Source: an uncultured Elusimicrobia bacterium
Lineage (GTDB): Bacteria; Elusimicrobiota; Elusimicrobia; Elusimicrobiales; Elusimicrobiaceae
DNA length: 5,751 nucleotides
NCBI GenBank assembly: GCA_947164805.1
Contig: CAMUXX010000067.1
Location: 1 to 5,751 of the forward strand
Reading direction: 5' to 3'
Made by a program: the position numbers and the translations under genes. Under the pieces are notes generated by a model, which saw only the letters and a list, made by a program, of their open reading frames with translations, was not told the DNA's origin and did no database searches. This document shows, piece by piece, positions 1 through 5,691 of this stretch; position 1 is the stretch's first letter; each line of letters begins with the position of its first letter.

Positions 1-440
1 GATGTTTTTACACTGGATGAAGCGGATTTAACTGCTTTAACGGCAGAGGATGCTACCGCCGGTGCTCCAGAGCCTGATGCTTGTTGTGCTGCTACCGGTG
101 CCGGTGGAACAACTTCAGTGACGCTAATTACATTAGCAGTTACTTGGTTCGGAGCTGGGGCATAAGAAAGCTGTTGGTTAGCCACAGCGTTTGTAGATGC
201 AACTTCTGCAGATGCAGACACAAGATTATTTGCCGAAGTTTTCTGACCTGATTTAACTACGGTCTTAACTCCTCTATAATGTGGTGGTATGCAACATTTT
301 TCGTTTGTTTTAGAAACCGTACTGCAAGTTGGCAAACCTTCTGTACCGGGAACACCGCAGGTTGGTGCAGCTGATGCTACTAACGCAAATGTCATTAAAG
401 CAAAAACTGCCGTAAATACTGTAAGGAATATCTTTTTCAT
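1..440 (-). CDS. Secreted Ala/Val/Pro-rich protein with Cys-rich N-terminus, partial (3' end outside window)
   Basis: Reading the minus strand from the ATG at 438-440 gives 146 codons without a stop, running off position 1, so the C-terminus is missing. The protein starts with a classic Sec signal peptide: Lys2-Lys3, a hydrophobic core at about residues 4-22, and a likely signal peptidase I site after the Ala-Ser-Ala at 22-24. The mature part begins with a four-cysteine segment (Cys28, Cys39, Cys49, Cys50), which could form disulfides outside the cytoplasm. After that it becomes low-complexity and rich in Ala, Val, Ser, Pro and Gln, like a flexible linker or surface-exposed stalk. The start is well fixed by an AGGAGG six bases upstream and a consensus promoter before it. 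I do not recognise the family. An exported or cell-surface role is inferred from the signal peptide only; strong expression is inferred from the promoter and ribosome binding site. It is transcribed away from all other intact genes here. Confidence 0.85.
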   Translation of the reverse strand, partial: MKKIFLTVFTAVFALMTFALVASAAPTCGVPGTEGLPTCSTVSKTNEKCCIPPHYRGVKTVVKSGQKTSANNLVSASAEVASTNAVANQQLSYAPAPNQVTANVISVTEVVPPAPVAAQQASGSGAPAVASSAVKAVKSASSSVKT

Positions 441-446
441 GTTTAT

Positions 447-454
447 CCTCCTTA
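447..454 (-). promoter_or_regulatory. Strong Shine-Dalgarno for the secreted protein
   Basis: On the minus strand the bases read TAAGGAGG, with AGGAGG at 452-447 and six bases of spacing to the ATG at 440. It is the strongest ribosome binding site in the window and fixes the start of the secreted protein. The predicted transcription start (about 453) falls inside or at the edge of it, so the 5' leader would be only about 13 nt. Confidence 0.85.
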
Positions 455-459
455 CCTAA

Positions 460-488
460 ATTATAATAGAATTTTTATATTTCGTCAA
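460..488 (-). promoter_or_regulatory. Consensus sigma70 promoter for the secreted protein
   Basis: On the minus strand there is a -35 box TTGACG (488-483; five of six bases match TTGACA), a spacer of exactly 17 bases, and a perfect -10 box TATAAT (465-460). Seven bases downstream of the -10 is an A at 453, the likely transcription start, just ahead of the Shine-Dalgarno and ATG. No operator-like dyad is apparent around it, so it looks like a strong housekeeping promoter. Confidence 0.85.
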
Positions 489-529
489 GAGATAATCGTT
501 ATAATTTTTTAGCATAATTTTAAAAAATT

Positions 530-544
530 TGCTATGATAAATAT
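530..544 (+). promoter_or_regulatory. Extended -10 promoter abutting the start codon at 545
   Basis: The plus strand carries TGCTATGAT: a TGn extension at 530-532 and a -10 box TATGAT at 533-538 (five of six to TATAAT). A weak -35 candidate TTAGCA lies at 509-514 with an 18-base spacer. Transcription would start about seven bases past the -10, at or next to the A of the ATG at 545. No Shine-Dalgarno precedes that ATG, so this predicts a leaderless mRNA. A second TATAAT at 500-505 lacks a good -35 and could serve as an alternative. Confidence 0.5.
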
Positions 545-1039
545 ATGGTAATATATTCACTTAGCTTTTTATTCTGTTTAGGGTTACTCTTTTACTTCAT
601 AGCGAAGTATAAAGAAAATGATTTGCCTGAAGAAGAATTTTCTTGGATAGAAGAATTTGATCGGGCAGAAAAAGAACCTATCCTTGATAATGTACCTGAT
701 AATAAGGATTCTAACCAAACCCCGGTACAAGATTTTTTTGACGGTGTTAAAAAAGAAGCAAATGCCGTGCAACAAGTACAAAAACTTTTTTTAAAAACAG
801 ATTCTTTGCCAGCAAGGGAGATTTTTGATTTGAAAGATAAAGTAAGGGATTTTAGTTATAATTTGGAAGAAAACCGCCTTCTTGAAGAAAAACATTATAA
901 TGAATTAAAATCCCTTGCGGAAAATCTTGAAAAGCGTTTAACCTCTTTTGAAAATGAGTATATAAATAATCTTTACCCGATTTTAAATAATTTAATTAAA
1001 GAACTTGAAAGTTTTCAAAATAAAAATACAAATAATTAA
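545..1039 (+). CDS. Small membrane-anchored coiled-coil protein of unknown function
   Basis: The 164-residue protein has a hydrophobic N-terminal segment at about residues 2-20, followed by Lys21-Lys23, consistent with a single-pass signal anchor. Next is an acidic stretch (about 28-60) with clustered Glu and Asp. The C-terminal half, about 90-158, is predicted mostly helical, with heptad-like Leu/Phe spacing and many Glu/Lys, as in a coiled coil. There are no catalytic motifs or cysteine clusters. The ATG at 545 is the only methionine in the frame and an in-frame stop lies at 521-523, so the start is well supported despite the absence of a Shine-Dalgarno. I do not recognise the family. The shape resembles small membrane-tethered scaffold proteins, but that is inference. 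It is separated from the downstream kinase by 103 bases and so may be its own transcription unit. Confidence 0.75.
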   Translation: MVIYSLSFLFCLGLLFYFIAKYKENDLPEEEFSWIEEFDRAEKEPILDNVPDNKDSNQTPVQDFFDGVKKEANAVQQVQKLFLKTDSLPAREIFDLKDKVRDFSYNLEENRLLEEKHYNELKSLAENLEKRLTSFENEYINNLYPILNNLIKELESFQNKNTNN

Positions 1040-1142
1040 TCTTTTAAACTTATTGCTTTAATTGGTCTACCATAAAAATAATTATAAAGTATTCAAAAAT
1101 AGATTATATTTCGTAATTAAAATATAGTAAAATATCTTATAT
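1040..1142 (+). promoter_or_regulatory. Very A+T-rich intergenic gap with weak -10 candidates before the kinase
   Basis: The 103 bases between the coiled-coil gene and the kinase are almost all A and T. Two overlapping -10-like boxes lie near the start codon, TATAGT at 1123-1128 and TAAAAT at 1128-1133; neither has a clear -35. Either would give a leader of only a few bases to the ATG at 1143. I see no GC-rich hairpin with a T run, so no intrinsic terminator for the upstream gene. Promoter assignment is inference. Confidence 0.35.
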
Positions 1143-2210
1143 ATGAAGTCAACTAAAAAAGATGCTTTACGCATAAAACAGAATAGTATACCTTATGTTG
1201 TCAAAGAAGGGGCAATTGACCTTGATTTAACAGGACGTTATGTTTGCATTTATACATTGGACAAGGCCGGTAATTATTCTTATATTTACGGTTTGCATAA
1301 TATTTTTGATAAATATTTTAAGGAAAATATAAAGACTAATGACATACACCGTTATGCGAGTGATACGGCTTTCAGCGGTAAAAGTGTTTCTTATGAATGG
1401 TTTGACAGTACTTATGTTCCCACATTTTTTCATACCTTGGTTATACCTTTGAGTAATGAAGAGGGGGAAGTATCTTCCCTTCTTTTTATTATCAGCCAGC
1501 TTGATGAAGTGTTTGTTCATAAAGATAAAATGATTTTGGCGGAGAGAACTGGGCAGAGTTTTTTTAGGATTATAATGCAAGCAAGGGAAGAAGAAAAGCG
1601 TTTGGTAACATCTGCTATACATGATCAGTTGGGTAATTTTTCTATCAGAACCAATGCTTTAATTGAAATTTTAAAAGAGGATATAACCAAAAACAGTTTA
1701 AATGAGGCCCTCAAAAGTTTGGGTGATTTAGAGCAGGCTGTTAAAGAATCTGTACGTTCTATGAAGGAAATTATAACTTCTTTAAGGCCTTTACAATTAG
1801 ATACGGTGGGTTTAGATGCATCCATAAAAGAATTATTGGAAAAAATATCCCAAACCGAAACTATAAAAATAAAATACTCTTATAAAATAAAAGACAAAAC
1901 AGTATTATCTAAAAATACTAAATTGGTATTATATAGAGTAGTACAGGAAGCTTTAAGTAATACCGTTAAATATGCAAAAGCAAAAAATTTAACGGTAGAA
2001 TTAAAAGAAGATAAATCCTATCTTTATCTTTGTGTAAAAGATGACGGAAAGGGTTTTAAACCTCAAGCTCACAGAAGTGTAAAAAGTTTAGGGCTTGAAG
2101 GTATGAAGGAAAACATTGCATCCATTAAAGGTACAATGAAATTAACAAGTGAACTAGGGAAAGGTACGGCAATTTTTGTAAGATGTCCCAAGTTTAATTA
2201 TGAAAGGTAG
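1143..2210 (+). CDS. Cytosolic sensor histidine kinase, NarL-partner type (PAS-like sensor, HisKA_3, HATPase_c)
   Basis: This 355-residue kinase has no signal peptide or membrane segment, so it should sense an intracellular cue. Residues about 30-125 look like a PAS-type sensor fold, seen as alternating hydrophobic strands rather than a sharp motif. Residues about 148-216 are a HisKA_3 dimerisation/phosphoacceptor domain, with Glu-Glu-Lys-Arg before the motif Ile-His160-Asp-Gln-Leu-Gly; His160 is the predicted autophosphorylation site. An LRP motif (214-216) joins it to the ATPase domain. The HATPase_c domain runs from about 258 to 350, with the N-box Gln268-Glu-Ala-Leu-Ser-Asn273, the G1 box Asp300-Asp-Gly-Lys-Gly304, a G2-like GLEGM at 317-321, and GKGT at 339-342. 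All key residues are present. The ATG follows an in-frame stop at 1128-1130 and has no Shine-Dalgarno. Three bases separate it from the response regulator, its obvious partner. HisKA_3 kinases as a family pair with NarL/LuxR-type regulators, as seen here. The signal sensed cannot be told. Confidence 0.92.
   Translation: MKSTKKDALRIKQNSIPYVVKEGAIDLDLTGRYVCIYTLDKAGNYSYIYGLHNIFDKYFKENIKTNDIHRYASDTAFSGKSVSYEWFDSTYVPTFFHTLVIPLSNEEGEVSSLLFIISQLDEVFVHKDKMILAERTGQSFFRIIMQAREEEKRLVTSAIHDQLGNFSIRTNALIEILKEDITKNSLNEALKSLGDLEQAVKESVRSMKEIITSLRPLQLDTVGLDASIKELLEKISQTETIKIKYSYKIKDKTVLSKNTKLVLYRVVQEALSNTVKYAKAKNLTVELKEDKSYLYLCVKDDGKGFKPQAHRSVKSLGLEGMKENIASIKGTMKLTSELGKGTAIFVRCPKFNYER
2203..2207 (+). promoter_or_regulatory. 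Shine-Dalgarno of the response regulator
   Basis: AAAGG lies six bases before the ATG at 2214 and overlaps the last codons and stop of the kinase gene (stop at 2208-2210). This supports the 2214 start and suggests translational coupling of kinase and regulator. Confidence 0.55.
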
Positions 2211-2213
2211 ATT

Positions 2214-2693
2214 ATGATAAAAGTAGTAATGGCTGATGACCACGTCATCGTTAGGCAGAGCATACTCTCTGTCTTAGAAAAAAAGAGACCGGACATAAAA
2301 GTTGTTGCCGAAGTCTCAAACGGTAAAGAACTTTTACAGGCCGCACAGAAATATAAAGCAGATGTTTATATCGTTGATATTTCTATGCCTATTTTAAACG
2401 GTGTTGATGCAACGCAAAAGTTAATTAAAATACAGGCTGATGCGAAGGTAATCATTTTAAGTATGCTTGATGACAGATCATCTGTAGAAGATGCAGTTAA
2501 AGCAGGTGCTAATGCTTTTGTTGTTAAAGAAGCAACACTAAATGAAATAATTGAAGCAATCGATGAAGTGTGTGCCGGGAAATTTTTCCTCTGTTCGCAA
2601 GTATCTAAATATTTGATCAGAGGATTTTTGGATAATTCCACCGACGGTCGCCGTGTGCCTAAAGGGCATTTAACACATTTCAGAAGGTTTTAG
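2214..2693 (+). CDS. NarL/LuxR-family response regulator, truncated: receiver domain intact, DNA-binding domain lost by frame change
   Basis: The open frame encodes 159 residues, against about 210-220 for complete NarL-type regulators. Residues 1-120 form a full receiver domain: acidic pair Asp8-Asp9 followed by His10, phosphoacceptor Asp55 in the context VDISMP, Ser83 in the Thr/Ser switch position, and Lys105 in VVKEA. After a linker (about 125-150), the start of the LuxR-type helix-turn-helix is recognisable as Leu153-Thr154. The frame then runs into five unrelated residues and a TAG at 2691-2693. The remaining HTH is encoded in the +1 frame just downstream (2674-2835). The receiver should still be phosphorylated by the adjacent kinase, but this product could not bind DNA through the usual domain. 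Either this is a true loss-of-output mutation, or an assembly or sequencing fault. A receiver-only function is possible but not suggested by the fragmentary tail. Confidence 0.88.
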   Translation: MIKVVMADDHVIVRQSILSVLEKKRPDIKVVAEVSNGKELLQAAQKYKADVYIVDISMPILNGVDATQKLIKIQADAKVIILSMLDDRSSVEDAVKAGANAFVVKEATLNEIIEAIDEVCAGKFFLCSQVSKYLIRGFLDNSTDGRRVPKGHLTHFRRF

Positions 2694-2835
2694 CAGTAAA
2701 AAAATTGCTGAAGAATTTAAACTTTCCTTAAATACTATTCATGTTCACAGAAATAATATTATGAGGAAACTTAATATTCATAAACAAGCGGAACTTATAC
2801 GCTATGCAATAAAAGAAGGCATTGCCCATATCTAG
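2674..2835 (+). pseudogene. Out-of-frame remnant of the response regulator's LuxR-type HTH DNA-binding domain
   Basis: In the +1 frame relative to the receiver gene, 53 codons up to the TAG at 2833-2835 encode most of a GerE/LuxR helix-turn-helix. It begins with HISEGFSSKKIAEEF, contains the recognition-helix region LSLNTIHVHRNNIMRKL, and ends with KQAELIRYAIKEGI, a typical NarL-family C-terminus. The frame has a stop (TAA) at 2671-2673 just before it and no start codon at its beginning. Compared with the family pattern LT-xREREVL-x-LIAEG, about eight residues of the first helix between the Leu-Thr at 2670-2675 and this fragment are absent. It is therefore the distal half of the same gene, split by a deletion. 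An internal ATG at 2761 could at most start a fragment of about 24 residues. Confidence 0.88.
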
Positions 2836-2837
2836 TT

Positions 2838-3413
2838 ATGAGAATTATTGCCGGTACTGCGCGTGGGAGGAAATTATTTTCAGTTTCCAAGAAACTCCCC
2901 GTTAAGCCAATTTCTGACAGGATAAAGCAATCCGTTTTTGATATTTTGCGCCCAAGAATCACAGGCGCGGTATTTTTAGATTTGTTTGCCGGAACAGGCA
3001 ATGTCTCCATGGAAGCATTATCACGCGGTGCCTTGAAAACAGTTTCGGCAGAAAAGGAAATTGCCTGTTTAAAAGCAATCAAGAAAAATGCTGATCATCT
3101 TGGCTTTACAGACAGAGCAACAATTTTGAAAGCAGATTTATTAAAACCTATTGCTTGGCTTTTGGCTTATTGTGAAGGAGAGGGCTATGATATTATTTTT
3201 ATGGGCCCTCCTTATAGGGATATAAAAAATACACCTTTATTTTTTACAGAACCGGTTTTAAAGCAAATTGCGGAATCAAAATTACTTGCCCCAAAAGGTT
3301 TAATAGTAGCGCAGCATCACAAGAAGGAAACTTTTACCGTGCCTGATACTTTGCAAATTATACGGGAGGAAAAGTACGGAGATACTACCGTTCACTTTTT
3401 GCAATATAAATGA
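2838..3413 (+). CDS. rsmD: 16S rRNA (guanine966-N2)-methyltransferase RsmD
   Basis: RsmD methylates N2 of G966 in 16S rRNA of the 30S subunit using S-adenosylmethionine. The 191-residue length is normal for the family. The N-terminus MRIIAG, followed by Arg/Lys-rich GRKL and a P-x-x-DR-x-K segment (24-30), is the family signature. The SAM-binding motif I is LDLFAGTG at 47-54, followed by the conserved EALSRGA (59-65), the acidic Glu72 after strand 2, and Asn84. The catalytic motif IV is expected as DPPY/F, but here it reads Met-Gly123-Pro-Pro-Tyr126; the Asp is replaced by Gly, which is notable. The ATG lies two bases after the stop of the split regulator remnant and lacks a Shine-Dalgarno, so it was probably translated by coupling. 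With the regulator now ending at 2693, that coupling would be disrupted. The stop overlaps the start of the nuclease gene by 4 bases. Confidence 0.9.
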   Translation: MRIIAGTARGRKLFSVSKKLPVKPISDRIKQSVFDILRPRITGAVFLDLFAGTGNVSMEALSRGALKTVSAEKEIACLKAIKKNADHLGFTDRATILKADLLKPIAWLLAYCEGEGYDIIFMGPPYRDIKNTPLFFTEPVLKQIAESKLLAPKGLIVAQHHKKETFTVPDTLQIIREEKYGDTTVHFLQYK

Positions 3414-4159
3414 TACCTAATAATTACCATGAACTGAATTATTCCAAAATAGCGACTTATTTGTTTTGCCCTTTTTTATATAAATTGAAATATATTGAAG
3501 GCAGGCGCGAAGGCCTTGTGGCTGTAACTTCGCTTGGTGTATCAATTCATAAAACGCTTGAAGAATATCACACTAATTCCAATGACCCTGAAAGTCTACT
3601 CATTTACTATAACCGCTGTTTTTTGGGTGCAGGTTACGCAAATGCTGCCGAACAAATGGAATATTATTTAAAAGGCAAAAGAATAATTGAAGATTATGCC
3701 AAACGCGAAAAATATAGACAAAGTGAAATTTTAGGTTGCGAAAAGGAATTCCAATTTGAACATAACGGTTGGAAATTTAGGGGTAAAATTGACCGTTTTG
3801 AAAAATTGCCGGACGGTACTTACCATGTAATTGATTATAAAACAGATGCCCGGATAAGTGATAACTTTGATGTAACAAAATCTTTGCAACTTGCACTTTA
3901 TACCGTAGGTACAAAACGTGCTTTGGGCAAAACACAGGGCAAAGCAAGTATTTATTTTGTGGCTTTAAATAAAATATTTTCAATTCCTTTTGACGAAGTA
4001 AATGAAGATTTTGTGTTGGATAAATATATAGAAATAGGTGAAAAACTTGAAGGAACGGATTTCCCTCCATGCACAAAATCTTGTATTCAATGTTTATTTC
4101 GTATGCGTTGCCCACACTCAATACATACTGAGCGCTATATTAAATTCAATAGATTATAG
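3410..4159 (+). CDS. RecB/Cas4-like PD-(D/E)XK nuclease with putative Fe-S cysteine cluster
   Basis: The 249-residue protein matches the PDDEXK_1 (RecB-type) nuclease fold. The N-terminus has the typical S-x-I-x-x-Y-x-x-C-P-x-x-Y/F-K pattern (Ser12 to Lys25). His47 sits in GVSIHKTLEE, the usual first metal-ligand helix. The core is GKIDRFEK with Asp128, then VIDYKT with Asp142 and Lys144, then Gln160-x-x-x-Tyr164. All are the expected catalytic residues. The C-terminus carries Cys221, Cys225, Cys228 and Cys234; Cys20 plus Cys225-x2-Cys228-x5-Cys234 is the arrangement that holds a 4Fe-4S cluster in Cas4, AddB and Dna2. Such enzymes are DNA exonucleases acting in repair, recombination or adaptation; the substrate here is unknown. 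No helicase or cas genes are nearby. ATG 3410 overlaps the rsmD stop (ATGA), implying translational coupling; no Shine-Dalgarno is seen. Confidence 0.88.
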   Translation: MIPNNYHELNYSKIATYLFCPFLYKLKYIEGRREGLVAVTSLGVSIHKTLEEYHTNSNDPESLLIYYNRCFLGAGYANAAEQMEYYLKGKRIIEDYAKREKYRQSEILGCEKEFQFEHNGWKFRGKIDRFEKLPDGTYHVIDYKTDARISDNFDVTKSLQLALYTVGTKRALGKTQGKASIYFVALNKIFSIPFDEVNEDFVLDKYIEIGEKLEGTDFPPCTKSCIQCLFRMRCPHSIHTERYIKFNRL

Positions 4160-4163
4160 GTGA
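4158..4163 (+). promoter_or_regulatory. Shine-Dalgarno that favours the second of two adjacent ATGs
   Basis: AGGTGA overlaps the nuclease stop (TAG at 4157-4159). The AGGTG core is three bases from the ATG at 4165 but six from the ATG at 4168. The second ATG is therefore the more likely start of the TPR protein, giving MKKFILGIL. The difference is one residue. Confidence 0.45.
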
Positions 4164-4164
4164 T

Positions 4165-5691
4165 ATGATGAAAAAATTTATTTTAGGTATTTTAATAGGC
4201 ATAATAATTGCAGTTGGTGCTGTAATGCTTGTAAAACAAGAAGAGGGGGAAGTTCCGCCGCCGCAACAATCAAATAGTCCGTTAAATAAAATCAGGCAAC
4301 AGCAAAATTATAAAAATGATGTGCAAGAAAAATTGCAGGAAGCCATATTAGATTTATCCAAAGCAAAAGAACCTGAGGATATTATAAAATCTTTAGATGA
4401 AATTTTAAAATACCGTCCGCAGGATGCAAATGTTCACGCTTTAAAAGCACAGATTTTGCAAAAGCAGGGTAATTTGCCTGCCGCAATAAAAACAATAAAT
4501 AAAGCAATCTTAATAGATCCTAAAAACCCGGATTTCTATCAAATGAGAGCGGAAATGGAATTTAATGCAGGAGATTTTGATAAAGCCGAGCAAGATTTTA
4601 CTGCCGCCGCGCAACTTTCCGGCAAAGCGGATAATTATTATAACCGCGCGGTAACAAATTTGAATTTAGGTAATTATCAGGCGGCAAATAAAGATTTCCA
4701 AAAAGCACGTGATCTTTATAAAAAAGAAGGCAATTTGGGGGCTGCAAAACAGGCGGGGAATATCTCGCAAATGTTAACCCAAAATATGCCAAGCCAGATA
4801 CCCCAAACAGCACCACAGAAGGTAAAAAACACGTCAGCACAAAATAAAAATAATCCTGTTATGAATAAAAAGATGATGGATAAAATTTCCAATTCTTTAA
4901 AACATGCTTCTGAAAGTGAAACTTTAAGAGATTTCAAAAATTATATGCCCAAAAGCGAGGATATTTTATCCGCTTTTTCAGGTTTACCTACGCAGCTGCC
5001 AAAACCGGAAACACCGGCACCGGCGCAGGAAGAATCTTTACCGACTTTTGAAGATATGGTAAAACAAAAAAATATTCAGGCACCGAAAGTAAAAAAGCAA
5101 GATTTGCTTAAAGGTACTGCTTTGCAAAGTATTTCAAAAGCACAAAAAATGATAGCAAATAAAGATTATGAGGGCGCAAGGGCCGTGTTAGATTCGGCAA
5201 TAAATAATTTCCCGGACAATGATTCTTTATTTTATCATCGCGCGCAGGCCAATTATCGAAACGGGGATTATAAATCAGCCTTTGCCGACTTAAATAAAGC
5301 ACTTGATTTAAATCCAAATAACTATCAAGCGGCTATAAGCCGCGGGGATTTGTTTAACAGTTTAGGCCAAAGTGAGCAAGCAAAAAAAGCATATCTTGAT
5401 GCTGCAAACATTGCTGAAGAAGCCGGAAATAAAAAAGCGGCGGAAGATGCAAAAACCAAATATCAATTGCTTGAAGGTAAAGAAATTTCCGCTCGTACAA
5501 ACCAGCGTTTTGCTGAAGCCTCAAATGCATTTTACAAAGGTGATTATGATAGGGCTGTAAATATATTTAACCAACTTTATGATGAAAACCCGGACGGACC
5601 TAATGCTTTTAATTTAGGATTGGCTTCTCTCCATTCTTTTGCTGTTATTCCAAATAGAGCCATATTTAACACATCAGCTTCTTCTGCATAA
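4165..5691 (+). CDS. Signal-anchored TPR-repeat protein with a chimeric 3' end
   Basis: The open frame gives 508 residues. Lys3-Lys4 and a hydrophobic stretch (about 5-23) form an N-terminal signal anchor, which would place the rest outside the cytoplasmic membrane, probably in the periplasm. TPR-like helical hairpins, about 34 residues each, are seen at about 88-121, 122-155, 156-189, 319-352, 353-386, 387-420 and 446-479. The final one starts at about 480 and is cut. A low-complexity Gln/Asn/Pro/Lys linker (about 200-310) divides the two blocks. TPR arrays are protein-protein scaffolds, so a role in assembling an envelope or secretion complex is plausible but not shown. From about residue 482-489 onward the sequence stops looking like TPR and ends in about 20 unrelated residues; those bases read on the other strand as a KilA-N-type protein. 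The natural C-terminus is therefore missing, and the stop at 5689-5691 is probably accidental. It is the last gene of the cluster, five bases after the nuclease. Confidence 0.82.
   Translation: MMKKFILGILIGIIIAVGAVMLVKQEEGEVPPPQQSNSPLNKIRQQQNYKNDVQEKLQEAILDLSKAKEPEDIIKSLDEILKYRPQDANVHALKAQILQKQGNLPAAIKTINKAILIDPKNPDFYQMRAEMEFNAGDFDKAEQDFTAAAQLSGKADNYYNRAVTNLNLGNYQAANKDFQKARDLYKKEGNLGAAKQAGNISQMLTQNMPSQIPQTAPQKVKNTSAQNKNNPVMNKKMMDKISNSLKHASESETLRDFKNYMPKSEDILSAFSGLPTQLPKPETPAPAQEESLPTFEDMVKQKNIQAPKVKKQDLLKGTALQSISKAQKMIANKDYEGARAVLDSAINNFPDNDSLFYHRAQANYRNGDYKSAFADLNKALDLNPNNYQAAISRGDLFNSLGQSEQAKKAYLDAANIAEEAGNKKAAEDAKTKYQLLEGKEISARTNQRFAEASNAFYKGDYDRAVNIFNQLYDENPDGPNAFNLGLASLHSFAVIPNRAIFNTSASSA

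Noticed and set aside
441..544. Operator dyad or riboswitch in the divergent promoter region
   Set aside because: No convincing inverted repeat beyond A/T runs, and both predicted leaders are too short to hold a riboswitch.
584..781. Minus-strand open frame opposite the coiled-coil gene
   Set aside because: Lys/Phe/Ile-rich translation typical of the reverse of an A+T-rich gene; no motif or start signal.
1040..1142. Intrinsic terminator after the coiled-coil gene
   Set aside because: The gap is nearly all A and T; no GC-containing stem followed by a T run can be drawn.
1227..1622. 131-codon minus-strand open frame within the kinase gene
   Set aside because: It lies opposite the kinase's sensor region, has no recognisable domain and no Shine-Dalgarno; a shadow of the real gene.
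2640..2700. Single-base sequencing error as the whole explanation of the regulator's frame change
   Set aside because: No one-base insertion or deletion joins the two halves into a complete HTH; the first helix would still lack about eight residues.
3777..4121. 114-codon minus-strand open frame within the nuclease gene
   Set aside because: The plus strand encodes the conserved catalytic and cysteine motifs; the reverse translation shows no domain.
3410..4159. Calling the nuclease Cas4 and inferring a CRISPR locus
   Set aside because: There are no direct repeats with spacers and no cas1/cas2 in the window; the nuclease fold and cysteine layout are shared with other RecB-like proteins.
5372..5560. 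Short plus-strand frame inside the TPR gene
   Set aside because: Very Lys-rich out-of-frame translation of TPR codons; the TPR pattern is clear in the main frame.
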